This document shows, piece by piece, positions 1 through 10,274 of a DNA stretch of 64,000 nucleotides. This DNA comes from Ciona intestinalis. Lineage: Eukaryota; Chordata; Ascidiacea; Phlebobranchia; Cionidae. The notes under the pieces were generated by a model. It saw only the letters and a list, made by a program, of their open reading frames with translations, was not told the DNA's origin and searched no databases. The stretch covers positions 882,914 to 946,913 of the forward strand of contig NC_020170.2 in assembly GCF_000224145.3 (NCBI RefSeq), written 5' to 3'. The number at the start of each line of letters is the position of its first letter. The first letter of the stretch is position 1. The position numbers were made by a program, and so were the translations under genes.

Positions 1-668
1 AAATTATTATAAACCATTTTTTGTCGTCGTGTAATCTCTTACCAAAAATAAACTCACCTAAAAGTTTTTTTAAGTCGATAATTTATCAAAAAATCCTGAT
101 TTTTGTTGTAGTGTTTACTCTAAAACTTTTGGTGTTCAAAATATATAATCCATTATTATAGTATCGGTTACAAGCTCAGCTCTATCTACTCAATAGAAAT
201 TACTGTGTTGTAATATTCGTGGAATGCGTAAATAATCCTTTTAACTTCTTGGCAGTCGAGTGCATTATAAACGGCAGAATTATCTCTGCAATCTAAAATA
301 AACCAGCGTTTCGTATATAGAGTGCATTTTAAATCTTTAAGAAATATCTCAAGTTAATATTACCGCCTTAGGGCGACTACTACGCATGCGCAAGGTGGCC
401 GAACCCGGAAGACTACCAAGCAAGAGCACGTCATCATCTGAAAGCTTCAAATGACAGCCTACCACGACCATGCATGTTCAAGTGAGTTAACCATCATCTG
501 TGTATTTATTTATATTCTATATAGATGGCTCCCATTGCGAGGCACGCCAAGAGTCCTGGAAATTATGGCAGAAGCAAGATTTTATTATCTAACACAAAAA
601 TAAAGGAAAGAAGAGAGTTTAGGTTGCTTAAAAGTACTTAAGCCTATTAATTAAACTGGCCTTAAATT
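1..668. other. 5' edge of window, no supported gene
   Basis: AT-rich sequence with no long reading frame. A 38-codon open frame starts at the ATG at 524, directly behind a possible acceptor (tatatag), and stops near 640. Another short frame starts with an ATG near 386. Either could be an exon of an upstream gene or 5' sequence of the next gene, but no donor of matching phase was found. Confidence 0.4.
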
Positions 669-768
669 ATGTTTTTGGCTACCAAAGCATATGTCAATAA
701 TATTTTAAACCCGGGCGATCTAAACGTGACGCCCACGCAAGAACAGTTTAGCGGCTCATATTGTGTGG
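669..768 (+). other. candidate short coding exon upstream of the membrane-protein gene
   Basis: ATG at 669 opens 33 codons (MFLATKAYVNN...) ending at a donor GTGAGT at 769, phase 1. It may be a first exon of the gene that follows, but its phase does not fit the next recognised exon at 1252, which needs two preceding bases. A linking exon would be required and I did not find one; an exon starting at 829 hits a stop. Confidence 0.3.
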
Positions 769-1251
769 GTGAGTTTTAATCCCTGATATCTTAGTCTTGT
801 TCTATCTAAGTGTTTCGTATATACGCAGCCCCAAGCCAACATCCCTAACATTTTACTGAGTGATGTGAAATTGAACCCAGCCGATTTTATATAGTCAATC
901 ATCGATATTATAATGTCTCCCCTAACACGCTGCGAATCTAATTAAAAAAACAACGATATATTATTAAATTTGGAACAAGGATTGTGTTTTACATATTGTG
1001 TGAAATAGTCACGAACACTGAATGTTTTTCTGCACATGCAATGCTGGACCTTACCTTAAGATGCCGACAGAACAAACAGATACAAAACTTATTTGATCAC
1101 AGTTAGATGCGGTTATACAACTGTTCGGATATTCTTTCTTTACTGCCAAATGATACGTTTAAAAATGAGTGAAAACATAGATTATTCTACCCCTACCTAC
1201 CATTGATTGTGTGAATTTGTAAAACTAATCTTAATACATCACATCACACAG

Positions 1252-3603
1252 CCCCAACCCAATCAAGTTCGATGGTTCAGAGGCAGAAATCATTGCACGG
1301 AATCTACGAGCAGAAAGCCACACCATCGGTTGGTTTTACGTTTGCTTTGGAATGAGTATCGGTATTGTCCTGGTGTTGATATTTCGCTGTCGGTCCAAGT
1401 ATTCGTACGAGCAGAGTAATTACATTGATAGGTTAGTATGTCAGTTTAAATTGCGAAATGGGAACATACGTCCTTACTGTATTTCTTGCGCTTTTAAATA
1501 TTTAATTTCTATACACATTCAAGCTTTTTGTCTCTAGTTTTAAGCGCCCTAACTGCACAAGTATTTCTCTTACATTCGTCAGCGATCATTGGTTTATGTA
1601 CAAATTTATTCCCTATTCCTTTTCATATAGAGATCTTGTAGTAGAGTGAAACAATGAGAACTTATTACCGCTTGGGCCATTCTTTTCTCAATAGATTTAT
1701 ATTTATTCCATTTAGTATTAGTTTAATATAACCTGGTACAAGTTTTCATATCTTGTAGTGTGGGGAAAGACGGGACACCTAGCACACAATATAAATAACC
1801 TGATCGTGTTTTAAACAATTACCATCTGTCTATGAGAGTCGTAAGGATACAGTTTTATAAGTTATTGAATGTTTTTTGTTTAGTCCTAAATTGGTTGAGA
1901 AAATGGAATGAAAATGTGTCCCATCTTTCCCCACCCTACTACAGTACATGATGACACATTTAACAACTGACCTATCACTCGTTTAACAGATATCGTCAGA
2001 GTGAAATACAGCAGTTCGAGGACGAATTGGATAAGAAAGCAGCCGAACAAGCAAAACGAATAGTGGATGGTTACTTCTCTAAACCAAGATCCAAGCTAGA
2101 ATGGGACCAGATCGCCGTCATTAATGATAAGGTAAGTCGCACAACTGTGTTTTGTAAATACTTTATTTCGAGCATTTAGTTTATTTGTTCCCTTCATATT
2201 TTCTCCAAAATGTAAAATTTTATAATCTCACTTTTATTGGTCTATTTGTCTTAGTATCCGACAGCTTGTCCAAACGAACTTGCATTTGATGACTCATTGT
2301 ACATACTTGTATGTGATTTATCTTAACTTCAAATTGTGTTTATAACCGTTGTCTGATTTTGTCGATAGATCCTGTATTTTTGTTCTCGTACAATATATAA
2401 ATTGACCAATAAAGGTTATGCCAACTTACATCATATTTTAACCCATTGTTTTAGGTGACACGAAGCAAGCGTGGTAAAGCAATATACAGTCCCTTGCATA
2501 AGTTCGTTAACAAAGAGCTTCGGTTGGCTGAGGAAGGCCAACAAATAAACGACCTGGTCAGTGATGCTGCCATGAAGCTTAAGAGCTTTGGCTTCAAGCG
2601 AAAGCAAGGTAAGGCTCAATTATACAGCCCACGGTTGAATTATGAATGTGCGACCATGATACATGATTTTCACTGCAATTAGTGGTTGTCCACCTAATTA
2701 TTCGCCGTGACGGTTATGCGACCTGTACTGTTATGATTAATGAAACCGATATTTTGCGCTATAAATACATGGATATTTTAAAAACTATAGCAAGCTTTGG
2801 TTGACAGTGTTTTTAAGGAAACGTAATTAAAAAAAATAAAAAATAGCGCAACATTTTTTATTTAAAAAACACTTTCTTAATATCAAAGAAAACGTTTCAA
2901 GTATAATTATTTCGTTTCGTTCTTGCAGTTCAACCACCAAAGGAGAAAAATGGAACTGAGAAGAAATCTTCAAGTAAAAAGTCGAAGGAACCAACCGCCG
3001 CTACCGGACCTTCCCTTCCCATGACCGCCATGTTGATGAACCGAGGTGGAAAAACCAAGATTGTAAAGCAACCACCCGTCGAGTTAAAGCAAGACACCTT
3101 TCAGAACGTGGCCGATCAACCGACACCTGCTCCGGCTAAACCTACTGGTGTCGCTATAGTGAATGAAACAGGTTTTGTAGCAGTTGACCCCACCGCACCA
3201 CCGCCCGAGAAAATCGCTCAGCCACCGCCCGAAAAATATTGCTCAGCCCCCGCCGACCCAGCAGTTTACCCCGGCCGTAGTGAATCCACCCCCGACTGCG
3301 CAGTTGCCGGATCCAGCACCAGTACCAGCTCAGGTGCCCCAGGCAGTCGCAGATCCCCAGCCTAACGCCGACAACGTGATCCATGCTGCTGTGAAAGAGA
3401 CCTCACTCGGGGACTTTGGAGGCGCCGTTTCCCGGGAGGATATATCTCACATCAGTCACTCTTCCGACGAGGACGTCGCGGATGGCGACTACCGTCCTCT
3501 AGATAAAGATGATGGTCAAGACTACGCTGATGATGCTCCACAGATGGATGAGGATGATGTAGGAGGAGGGGAGGACGAGCAACCTCTCTTGGGAGATGAT
3601 TGA
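1252..3603 (+). CDS. single-pass membrane protein with long charged tail; unnamed; apparent frameshift
   Basis: I do not recognise the family. Exons by GT/AG and phase: 1252-1431, 1990-2131, 2455-2608, 2929 onward. The first carries one hydrophobic segment of about 21 residues (near 1322-1384) followed by basic residues (RCRSK), as in a single-pass protein with a cytoplasmic tail. The next two encode a charged, probably helical region (QQFEDELDKKAAEQAKR) and a Lys-rich stretch. The last exon is Pro-rich. In the frame carried by the splicing it stops at 3363-3365; a second frame from about 3184 continues with Pro-rich then strongly acidic sequence to a stop at 3601-3603 (ends PLLGDD). An imperfect repeat of EKIAQPPP sits at the frame change, where one extra base near 3231-3240 would explain the shift. 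A poly(A) signal AATAAA is near 3779. The 5' coding exon is unresolved. Gene real with good confidence, ends uncertain. Confidence 0.6.
1755..1943 (-). mobile_element. Short inverted-repeat element (MITE), copy 1
   Basis: About 190 bp with terminal inverted repeats of the type TAGTAGGGTGGGGGAAGATG and its complement (CCCATCTTTCCCCACCCTAC here). It lies in the first recognised intron of the membrane-protein gene. The core (GATCGTGTTTTAAACAATTA) is shared with the other copies. The family resembles the Ciona MITEs described in the literature; the name is not checked. Strand here is a relative orientation only. Confidence 0.85.
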
Positions 3604-3975
3604 ACATCTTGTGCCAATTTGACTTTTTTAACGTCGATTTAATAATCCATTATGTTACTTATTTCTCCGGTTACCAATACGTATAATGTTGTGTGAGTAA
3701 TCCACGTCAATTACCCAACCGTGCAGTATAATGCGTTCGCCACTAACAACACAATCTCTGTAAACCTGCATAGCTTAAAAATAAACGTTGCTGAAAACTT
3801 CTCCAATTGAGTTTGTTTGTAGATGAGGTTCGTACAATATGAGCACGATGCTTATAGCATTCGTGCCATGCGAAAACGCAGATGTTAATTTTTCCTTCTA
3901 TTTTAGCCCTACTTGGTCGATTCTGCTTGTAATCTGAAACTGTAATCTATTTAAAGCGTTTTCTTTTTTTTTCAG

Positions 3976-5815
3976 GTGTAAAATTCTTCCAAGATGGCGG
4001 ATGTTCTAGCAGAAGCAAGAATTACGGAGCAAAATAGTCTTAGCGACGAAAGCGATGACTTTGAGACTGCACTTCAAATCTGGAATCGTCTTGTGTCGAA
4101 AGATCAACCATTAAATGTCAATTCTTCGAATCAAAACACTGGTTTTCCCGATAATATGAGTGTTAAGAAAAACATTGCTGACGATGATATGGACAACTCG
4201 CGATCGAAGGAACGAAAGAAATTGGTCAAAATTCCTGTAAGTCGTAGAAGAAAGGCTGCAAGGCGCACTGCTAAGCAAAAAGAAGACTTTTTTATTGATG
4301 ACGACTCGCCTCCTCCTCTAGAAAGGGAGGATTCTGTTGTGTCTGTTTACTCCTTGCGACCCAAGCGCAAATCGAAATCATCTGCATCGAAATCCAACGA
4401 AGAACAAATTTCGCCACTTTCTACTCCATCGACTTTTAAAATAAGTAGCATGAAACGGAAATCTGGTTCATACCTGCTGGATACGCCAGATATTGAAGGT
4501 AAATTTACTTCATGCTATTTTATGTTACACGTTATACTGTTTATAAACTACCTAAATATTTTTTGCATTTCTCATATATACTTCAAGCCTTGATTCATTG
4601 CATAATGTTATATCGTTGCAACCTTATCGAAAAACTAACTGGACTTCGGGACATTTGTTAGAACGCCCACATTGCAATCAGAAGAGCATGTATGCAGAAA
4701 AATTACAAAAAATGGTCTTTAAATTTAAATGCGTGGTAAAGCAAACGACGTATATAATACAAAATTGCAATTTGTTTATACAAATTATATAGTGGGGTGG
4801 GGAAAGATGGGACACTCCTTCATACTATTTTCACATTTCAAACAAAGAATATTCAAAGAAATATAAAACCGTATCCCTGCAACTCCCGTAGAACGTTGTT
4901 AGTTTTTTTAAATACGATCAGGATATTTGTATATTATATGCTGTATGAGTCCTATCTTCCCCTAACCCACTATAGTAGGATGAGGAAAGACGGAACACTT
5001 TTGGCACTTAATAAACAAATATCCTGATCGTTTTTTAAACAATTAACAACGATGTACTGGAGTCGTGAGGAAAAGGTTTTAAAATTTTTCGAATGTTCTG
5101 TGTTTACTACGAAATGGGACAGGATAATGAAATGAAGGTGTCTCATCTCCCCCCGATCTACTATACAACAAGTTTAAGAATTTTAAATAGGAGACCTATA
5201 TCTCAATTCTAATCTTAACAGACAACGATAGCAGCGACAAACAAGCTTCTCCGCCACGACACCCAGTGGTTGGAGATAGCGACACCACAACCGATTGTGA
5301 CGAAATCAATGAAGTGGATTTCGTTTCAGTGGTAAAACCAACTAACCATGACGAAACTACCACCGTCACGCATGACGTGGCACCACCCACTAGCATTGTT
5401 GAGACGAGAAGCAACGTAACAACATTGGATGAAATATTCTTTGCATCGCCGAAAAAATCTCCAAGAAAACCACCACCTAGGAAACTTTTAAAACGAAAAA
5501 GTCTATGCCTTGAAACTGGTGTGGGTAAGTTGCATATTCTGCATTATCTTCACCGTATCAGAAAACTGTTCAAGTAAATTGAATCTGCATTATTTGGCGG
5601 ATTATCCTAATTGGGTTAAAAAGATGTTACTCGGAGCTTTGAACGCTTAGTTTGATATGTTGTTGTATTTGTTATATATGCAAGTATTTCTTTACCGGTT
5701 GAAAAATAATTCATTCGCTCATTTGTGTTTCACAGGAAAAAGCCACACTAAGATAAGACATTCGCCTGAATCGAAATCCTTGTGGGATGATGACAGTTTA
5801 TGGGACAGAAAATAA
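3976..5815 (+). CDS. unnamed basic/acidic nuclear-type protein, 295 aa
   Basis: Three coding exons close in phase: 3994-4498, 5222-5524 and 5736-5815 (stop TAA). The ATG at 3994 (MADVLAEARITEQ) follows by 18 bases a strong acceptor (ttctttttttttcag, ending 3975), which suggests a spliced leader or a short 5' exon joins there. The protein is low in hydrophobics, alternates acidic and Ser-rich stretches (SDESDDFE) with Lys/Arg clusters that look like nuclear localisation signals (SRRRKAARRTAKQK; PKKSPRKPPPRKLLKRK), and has several SP/TP sites. It ends in a short Trp/Asp motif, SLWDDDSLWDRK, of a kind that can act as a protein-binding peptide. I do not recognise the family. An AATAAA overlaps the stop. 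Gene 1's poly(A) signal is about 190 bp upstream, so co-transcription is possible. Confidence 0.7.
4788..4974 (+). mobile_element. MITE copy 2 (left of a head-to-tail pair)
   Basis: Starts TATAGTGGGGTGGGGAAAG and ends CCTAACCCACTATA, in intron 1 of the nuclear-type protein gene. It abuts and shares its terminal TATA with the next copy. Confidence 0.85.
4971..5165 (-). mobile_element. MITE copy 3 (right of the pair)
   Basis: Starts TATAGTAGGATGAGGAAAG and ends CCCCCGATCTACTATA. It is in opposite internal orientation to copy 2 and immediately adjacent, consistent with one element inserting at the TA terminus of the other. Confidence 0.85.
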
Positions 5816-6492
5816 ATTTTCATCAAATGATTAAAAAACATCAAATGATCAATGAGCGAAATTTTGAAGTTATTACGAAAATTATGATTTACTATAATTT
5901 AATCACCGCAATTACGAAAGAGTTATTCACGTACAATAGCGTTTTAAACAGTAGAATTAAGGTTTTAAAAGCCTGCAAATGTCTCAAATATTTTGTGATT
6001 CTTGTATAAATTATTAACATAAAGAGAGAAAATATCAAAATTTGAAACATATCAGCATATATAGGTGAATAACCCGGGCCAATGTTCAACAATCGTTACC
6101 ATCACCATGCTTGGTACATTACAAGTACATTTTTACGTTACGCTGTTTTTGGGTCATTTTTTTGGATTCATTTTGGGTCATTTTTTTTAACAAAAGGCAA
6201 ACTAACGCTCGTATATTTTAAACCTTGATTTTACATACGCGAGGTGGCGCTAATGCACCGTCAATTACTTATAAAGGGACTTCCCACTATCATATAGTTG
6301 ACAGCGTGAATATAGTGGTGCGGTAAAATCTGTTAACACAGTTAACGCCCGTTTGATCGGTGTTTTAAAACCGACCACGAATCTTGTTTTAGGTGTCTTG
6401 CTAAATACTACTCATTGCAAATTTGGTATGTGTAACTTTTGTAAAAGATATTACGATCGAGCCTTTCGATTAGCAAGCCACTACGTTTTGTG
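5816..6492. other. 3' flank of the nuclear-type gene, no gene seen
   Basis: AT-rich sequence after the stop codon. It includes a short imperfect direct repeat of gggtcattttttt near 6150-6190. No coding evidence. Confidence 0.5.
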
Positions 6493-6657
6493 TATAGTAG
6501 GGTGGGGGAAAATGGGCGATATTTTCATCCTCTTTACTCGTCTTATTTGGTAGTAAACAAAGAATATTTATAGAATTACATATACTGTTATTAATTGAAA
6601 AAAATCAATTTTTAAATATAGTTGCTAATGATATCCCATCTTACCCCACAGTACTAT
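6493..6657 (+). mobile_element. MITE copy 4
   Basis: Starts TATAGTAGGGTGGGGGAAAA and ends CCCATCTTACCCCACAGTAC. The internal part is shortened and diverged. The 3' inverted repeat contains a pyrimidine tract plus CAG that would work as a splice acceptor in front of the open frame that follows. Confidence 0.8.
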
Positions 6658-6897
6658 ATGTTAGAAGTAAAAAACTATGGAATAAAGCAAAATACACCAA
6701 ACGTCGGGACGGTGCAAGCTTCACTTCGCTTTCTTGTACAACAAACTATCCTACCAACTAAATATCCGTCATCAAGTTCAAGTCCATTAGAACAAAACTT
6801 TGAAACTTTTCCTAAGTGGAGTGCTCGGCGGAAATTGGCCCTGAGACAAGCGGAATACGGAACAAGAAACAGTTCCTTTGTAAAATTAGCTCGCTAA
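6652..6897 (+). CDS. possible terminal coding exon, unknown gene
   Basis: Open frame directly behind an acceptor-like CCCCACAG supplied by the end of MITE copy 4. It encodes about 80 residues, Ser-rich then basic (PKWSARRKLALRQAEYG), ending at TAA 6895-6897. The composition looks protein-like, but there is no resolved upstream exon; a donor-like GTATGT near 6426 is the only candidate partner. It could be chance, a retained fragment, or the end of a small gene. Confidence 0.25.
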   Translation, partial: YYMLEVKNYGIKQNTPNVGTVQASLRFLVQQTILPTKYPSSSSSPLEQNFETFPKWSARRKLALRQAEYGTRNSSFVKLAR

Positions 6898-9809
6898 ACA
6901 AAGCGAAGGCTGGGATGTAAACAAACCATTTCTTCGCTAAGTGTGGATTGCCAGACATAGACCTAGGTCGTGGTGTTGGAGTGATTGTTGCGGCGCAAGA
7001 ATTCGTTACGTTCCACGCACATGCCGATAATTAACTTGTTTGCCTAATCTGAGAATAGACGCCACTGGAAATTCCTGTTACTTTCTTGGTGGCAGTTATT
7101 CGTCGATTGCGTGGCCAGCAGAACCTGCACATCTTGAATCGTTAAAAAGCGAAGACTTTGGAAAAAAAGGTATTTCATAACGTTAATTTTATTTGTACTT
7201 TTTTTCATTCTTTTATATCATGCCTGTTTACCCCGGAACGTTTATCTTTATCACTACGCCTAACACAATATGTGGTAGCCTGGACAGTGTGTCCAATTAA
7301 CGGAGCATTGGAAGCCACTCTCTAGAAAGTAAATGCCAAGTGTGTTTTAACCTTGCCCTTCTTTCACTTGCCAACGTGTGGTTTACGCTTTGCGGGTCCT
7401 GTAAGGCCCCCAACAGACTAGACAGTGTACGTCTTCGCCGGCTGTTTTTGTTGCAGTCACGGTCCTGCTCACGGGTAAACCCGACCTGACCGCTGCGCCA
7501 CAAAAGCCATTACCTTGTTGCTACACTGCGATAGGTTTTACTTTGCACCAAAGCATTCCGCATTTACTTTGTCGCCGCTAAAGGACACCCAAAGGAATAC
7601 CATTTTATATCACGTCGTATTATGTAAACAGGTAAAGAGGGATTGGTGACAGTTGTATCTTTCTCTCGGTTCATCCGCGTTTGCTTCGGCGCCAAAATCA
7701 AAAGTCGAAATCGCATTACCGTCGTCTAATGTACCATCTCCCTTACGCTGTTTACAAACTACACGTTCTAGGGTCAAGGAGTGATGGGTACAAGATGCGG
7801 TTGTAACCGGATCAAAGCGGTTTGATCTTGGTGTCAGTTGTCGAACACAGACAGAGTCATGTTTTTAAGGCCTTATGTTATAAGAACGTTAACTATTTTC
7901 GGAACTGTGTAAACGCGGAATTCGTGGATTCGAGTATTTCCGTACATTCGTCGATGGTAGATATATCGCTTTCCTTGTTTTTGCATTGTGTCGGTGGTAT
8001 AGGTGAACAAAATCGGCTTGTTCTTAAAAAAACGCGTTACGGACGTGCTTGGACAATTGGATTATATACGGCTGGGTATCATCTTGAGCTGTCACGGCCG
8101 CTGGTAACAAAACATGATGGATGAGCAGCCCAGCTTGAACTGTCTGTACACAATTGACAGGTTACCCAATACAGATAATCATCTGAATTCCACATAGCGT
8201 CTTCACAACACGAGCGGGCGAGGTGAACGTGATTTCTTTGTTCTTATTATGTTGCTTTCTCGTGTAAGCTCGGCTGTTCACTCAGTAGATTACGTCACTG
8301 CGACCGTTCCCCCAAAAGGATAGGTTACGTCGCTCATTAGCCTCGCGATTTCAAACACAGAAGGATGAATGCCGCTAATTGAGCAATTCCTATTTTGGCG
8401 GCTAGACACTGTACGCTTCGCGGCCATGTCCTTTCCACCTATCATTCGAACTCTATGCCTTGTTTACCATCTTCGACAATAAAAAGGAAGACACCCATCT
8501 TTGAATTGTTCGTTGTTTTGAACTGAATTGACCTGTTTATCTCATGGACACTGTTTCGTCAAGTTACCGGAGCCTTTTGTGTTTTGTAAGTTAAGCGCCG
8601 CAGTGTTCTTGATTGTATAAATTGTTATTCTGTAATTGTGTAGAGTGTTTATTCTTAATTGTGTTTAAAAACTTAAGCTCCTAAAGCGTTTGACCTATAT
8701 TATATCGGTTGTCAGCATTTTACAATGTGACATTTTATCGTTTGGATATGAGGTATACCATTTTATTCTACGTTTACGTTTTAATATACGGTGGTAGTTT
8801 ACCTCAAAGTAGTGAACGCTTTCAAAAATGTTGACCCGTATATAGGTACAGGGTATAGTAGCGAGCAATGTAATCCAGCCGGTAAACATTTATACATTTG
8901 ATAAGAAACGAGCAGAAAATGTGCACTTGACAAACAAACTGTGTCGAGGATGCCTGACCAAACACCGGGTTGCATCACTTCGCGTTTTATTACCGAGAAG
9001 AGGATAACGCTGAACGAAAAGCAAATTTACTGTGTGGCACGGCCATGACCTGCGGTAAACAGTACCTGCCAAGTTTGTTCTGTCTCTGCTGCCACATTAC
9101 CGGTGTAGTAATGTTTGCACTGTCATCTCCGGCAACATCGGTACTGTCGTCGACACAAACAACAACCGGTCGAAGTTCGAGCTACTATCATGCGCTTCTT
9201 CCGCTGTTCCGCTTGTTTTAACTGTTTTACGACACCACTATCGTGCAGGCAAAGTCTCCCACCCAGCTCCATGCACGCATCCCTCGTAAACCACTCTATT
9301 AAACCATGGTCATGTTTACCTATATAAGTTATAATCGACGTTAAGTCCCTACTTCCACGAACTGTAGTGTATATTTAGTTGATACTTGTTTTTAACGTTT
9401 AAAACCACAGTCCTATATTTGGTACGATACTTTATACTCACTTGAAGCGCCGTAATGCTGCGTGTTCAGATAACGAATCCTCGTAAACAACTAGTTAACG
9501 AGGTGACTCATGTCATTATTGCAATCAATGTTGACTTTGATTCGGTGATCAAACTGAATGCAAACTTGTAAACTCTAATTAAAACCGTACATGCATGGTG
9601 TGTTGTCAGACTATTTATGGAAACGCCTCTCCTTAGACGTCTTTGATTCGAAACTTTGCAGTTCCACACCAACTTATACATCAGCTATGTGTAAAAAGAT
9701 TACTTTTAATCTCCTAGACATAATCCTATACTCATACACGAAATGCTAAATCTTGTGCAGATTTATGTAATTAATGGTTTTTCGCGAATTTTGCGTTCGG
9801 TATATAAAG
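6898..9809. other. non-coding stretch, no supported gene
   Basis: About 2.9 kb. The open frames here are short, overlap on both strands and show no family resemblance or consistent splice sites. No repeats of the families found elsewhere in the window were noticed. Confidence 0.5.
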
Positions 9810-9999
9810 TATAGGATGGGAAAAGTTTGGATGCCTTTTTACTTTATCTTCTTGACCCATTTGGTAATAAATAAAGAATATTCAAAGAAATAAAAATCCG
9901 TTTCGTTGCGACTCCTATAGACCGTTGATTGTTTAAAACACGATAAGGATATTTTGATATTATGCGTTAAAGGTGTCTTCTCCCACCCCACCCTAATAC
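9810..9999 (+). mobile_element. MITE copy 5
   Basis: Contains the family core (GTAATAAATAAAGAATATTC; CGTTGATTGTTTAAAACACG) and ends CCCACCCCACCCTAATACG. The left inverted repeat is degraded (TATAGGATGGGAAAAG). Confidence 0.8.
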
Positions 10000-10085
10000 G
10001 CCACATATATGCTTTATATATCACACCAAGATGTAATTCCCCACACAAGCAGCTCTTGAATCAGCAATCAAACAGAAAGGTTAAA

Positions 10086-10170
10086 ATGGCGCTGAAGGGC
10101 AGTCGCTGCACTTCGGTGGAAGGATTTTCGTGCTTGCCAAAAAAGTGGCATTATATCGTGAAGTGTTTGC
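10086..10170 (+). other. candidate first coding exon, unknown gene
   Basis: An ATG in a favourable context (gttaaaATGGCG) opens 28 codons (MALKGSRCTSVEGFSCLPKK...) up to a perfect donor GTAAGT at 10171, phase 1. No partner exon was identified. It could start an unrecognised gene or an alternative upstream start; its phase does not fit the second exon of the MECOM-type gene downstream. The frame can also be read through to a stop at 10274. Confidence 0.2.
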
Positions 10171-10274
10171 GTAAGTTTGCAGACATTGCGTCTGTGCGGC
10201 TGCGCACCAATCAACCTAAAAGTCCGGGTAAAACCGGTTTCAGCGGAAACAGCCTGAAGTTGATTCAAAACTAA

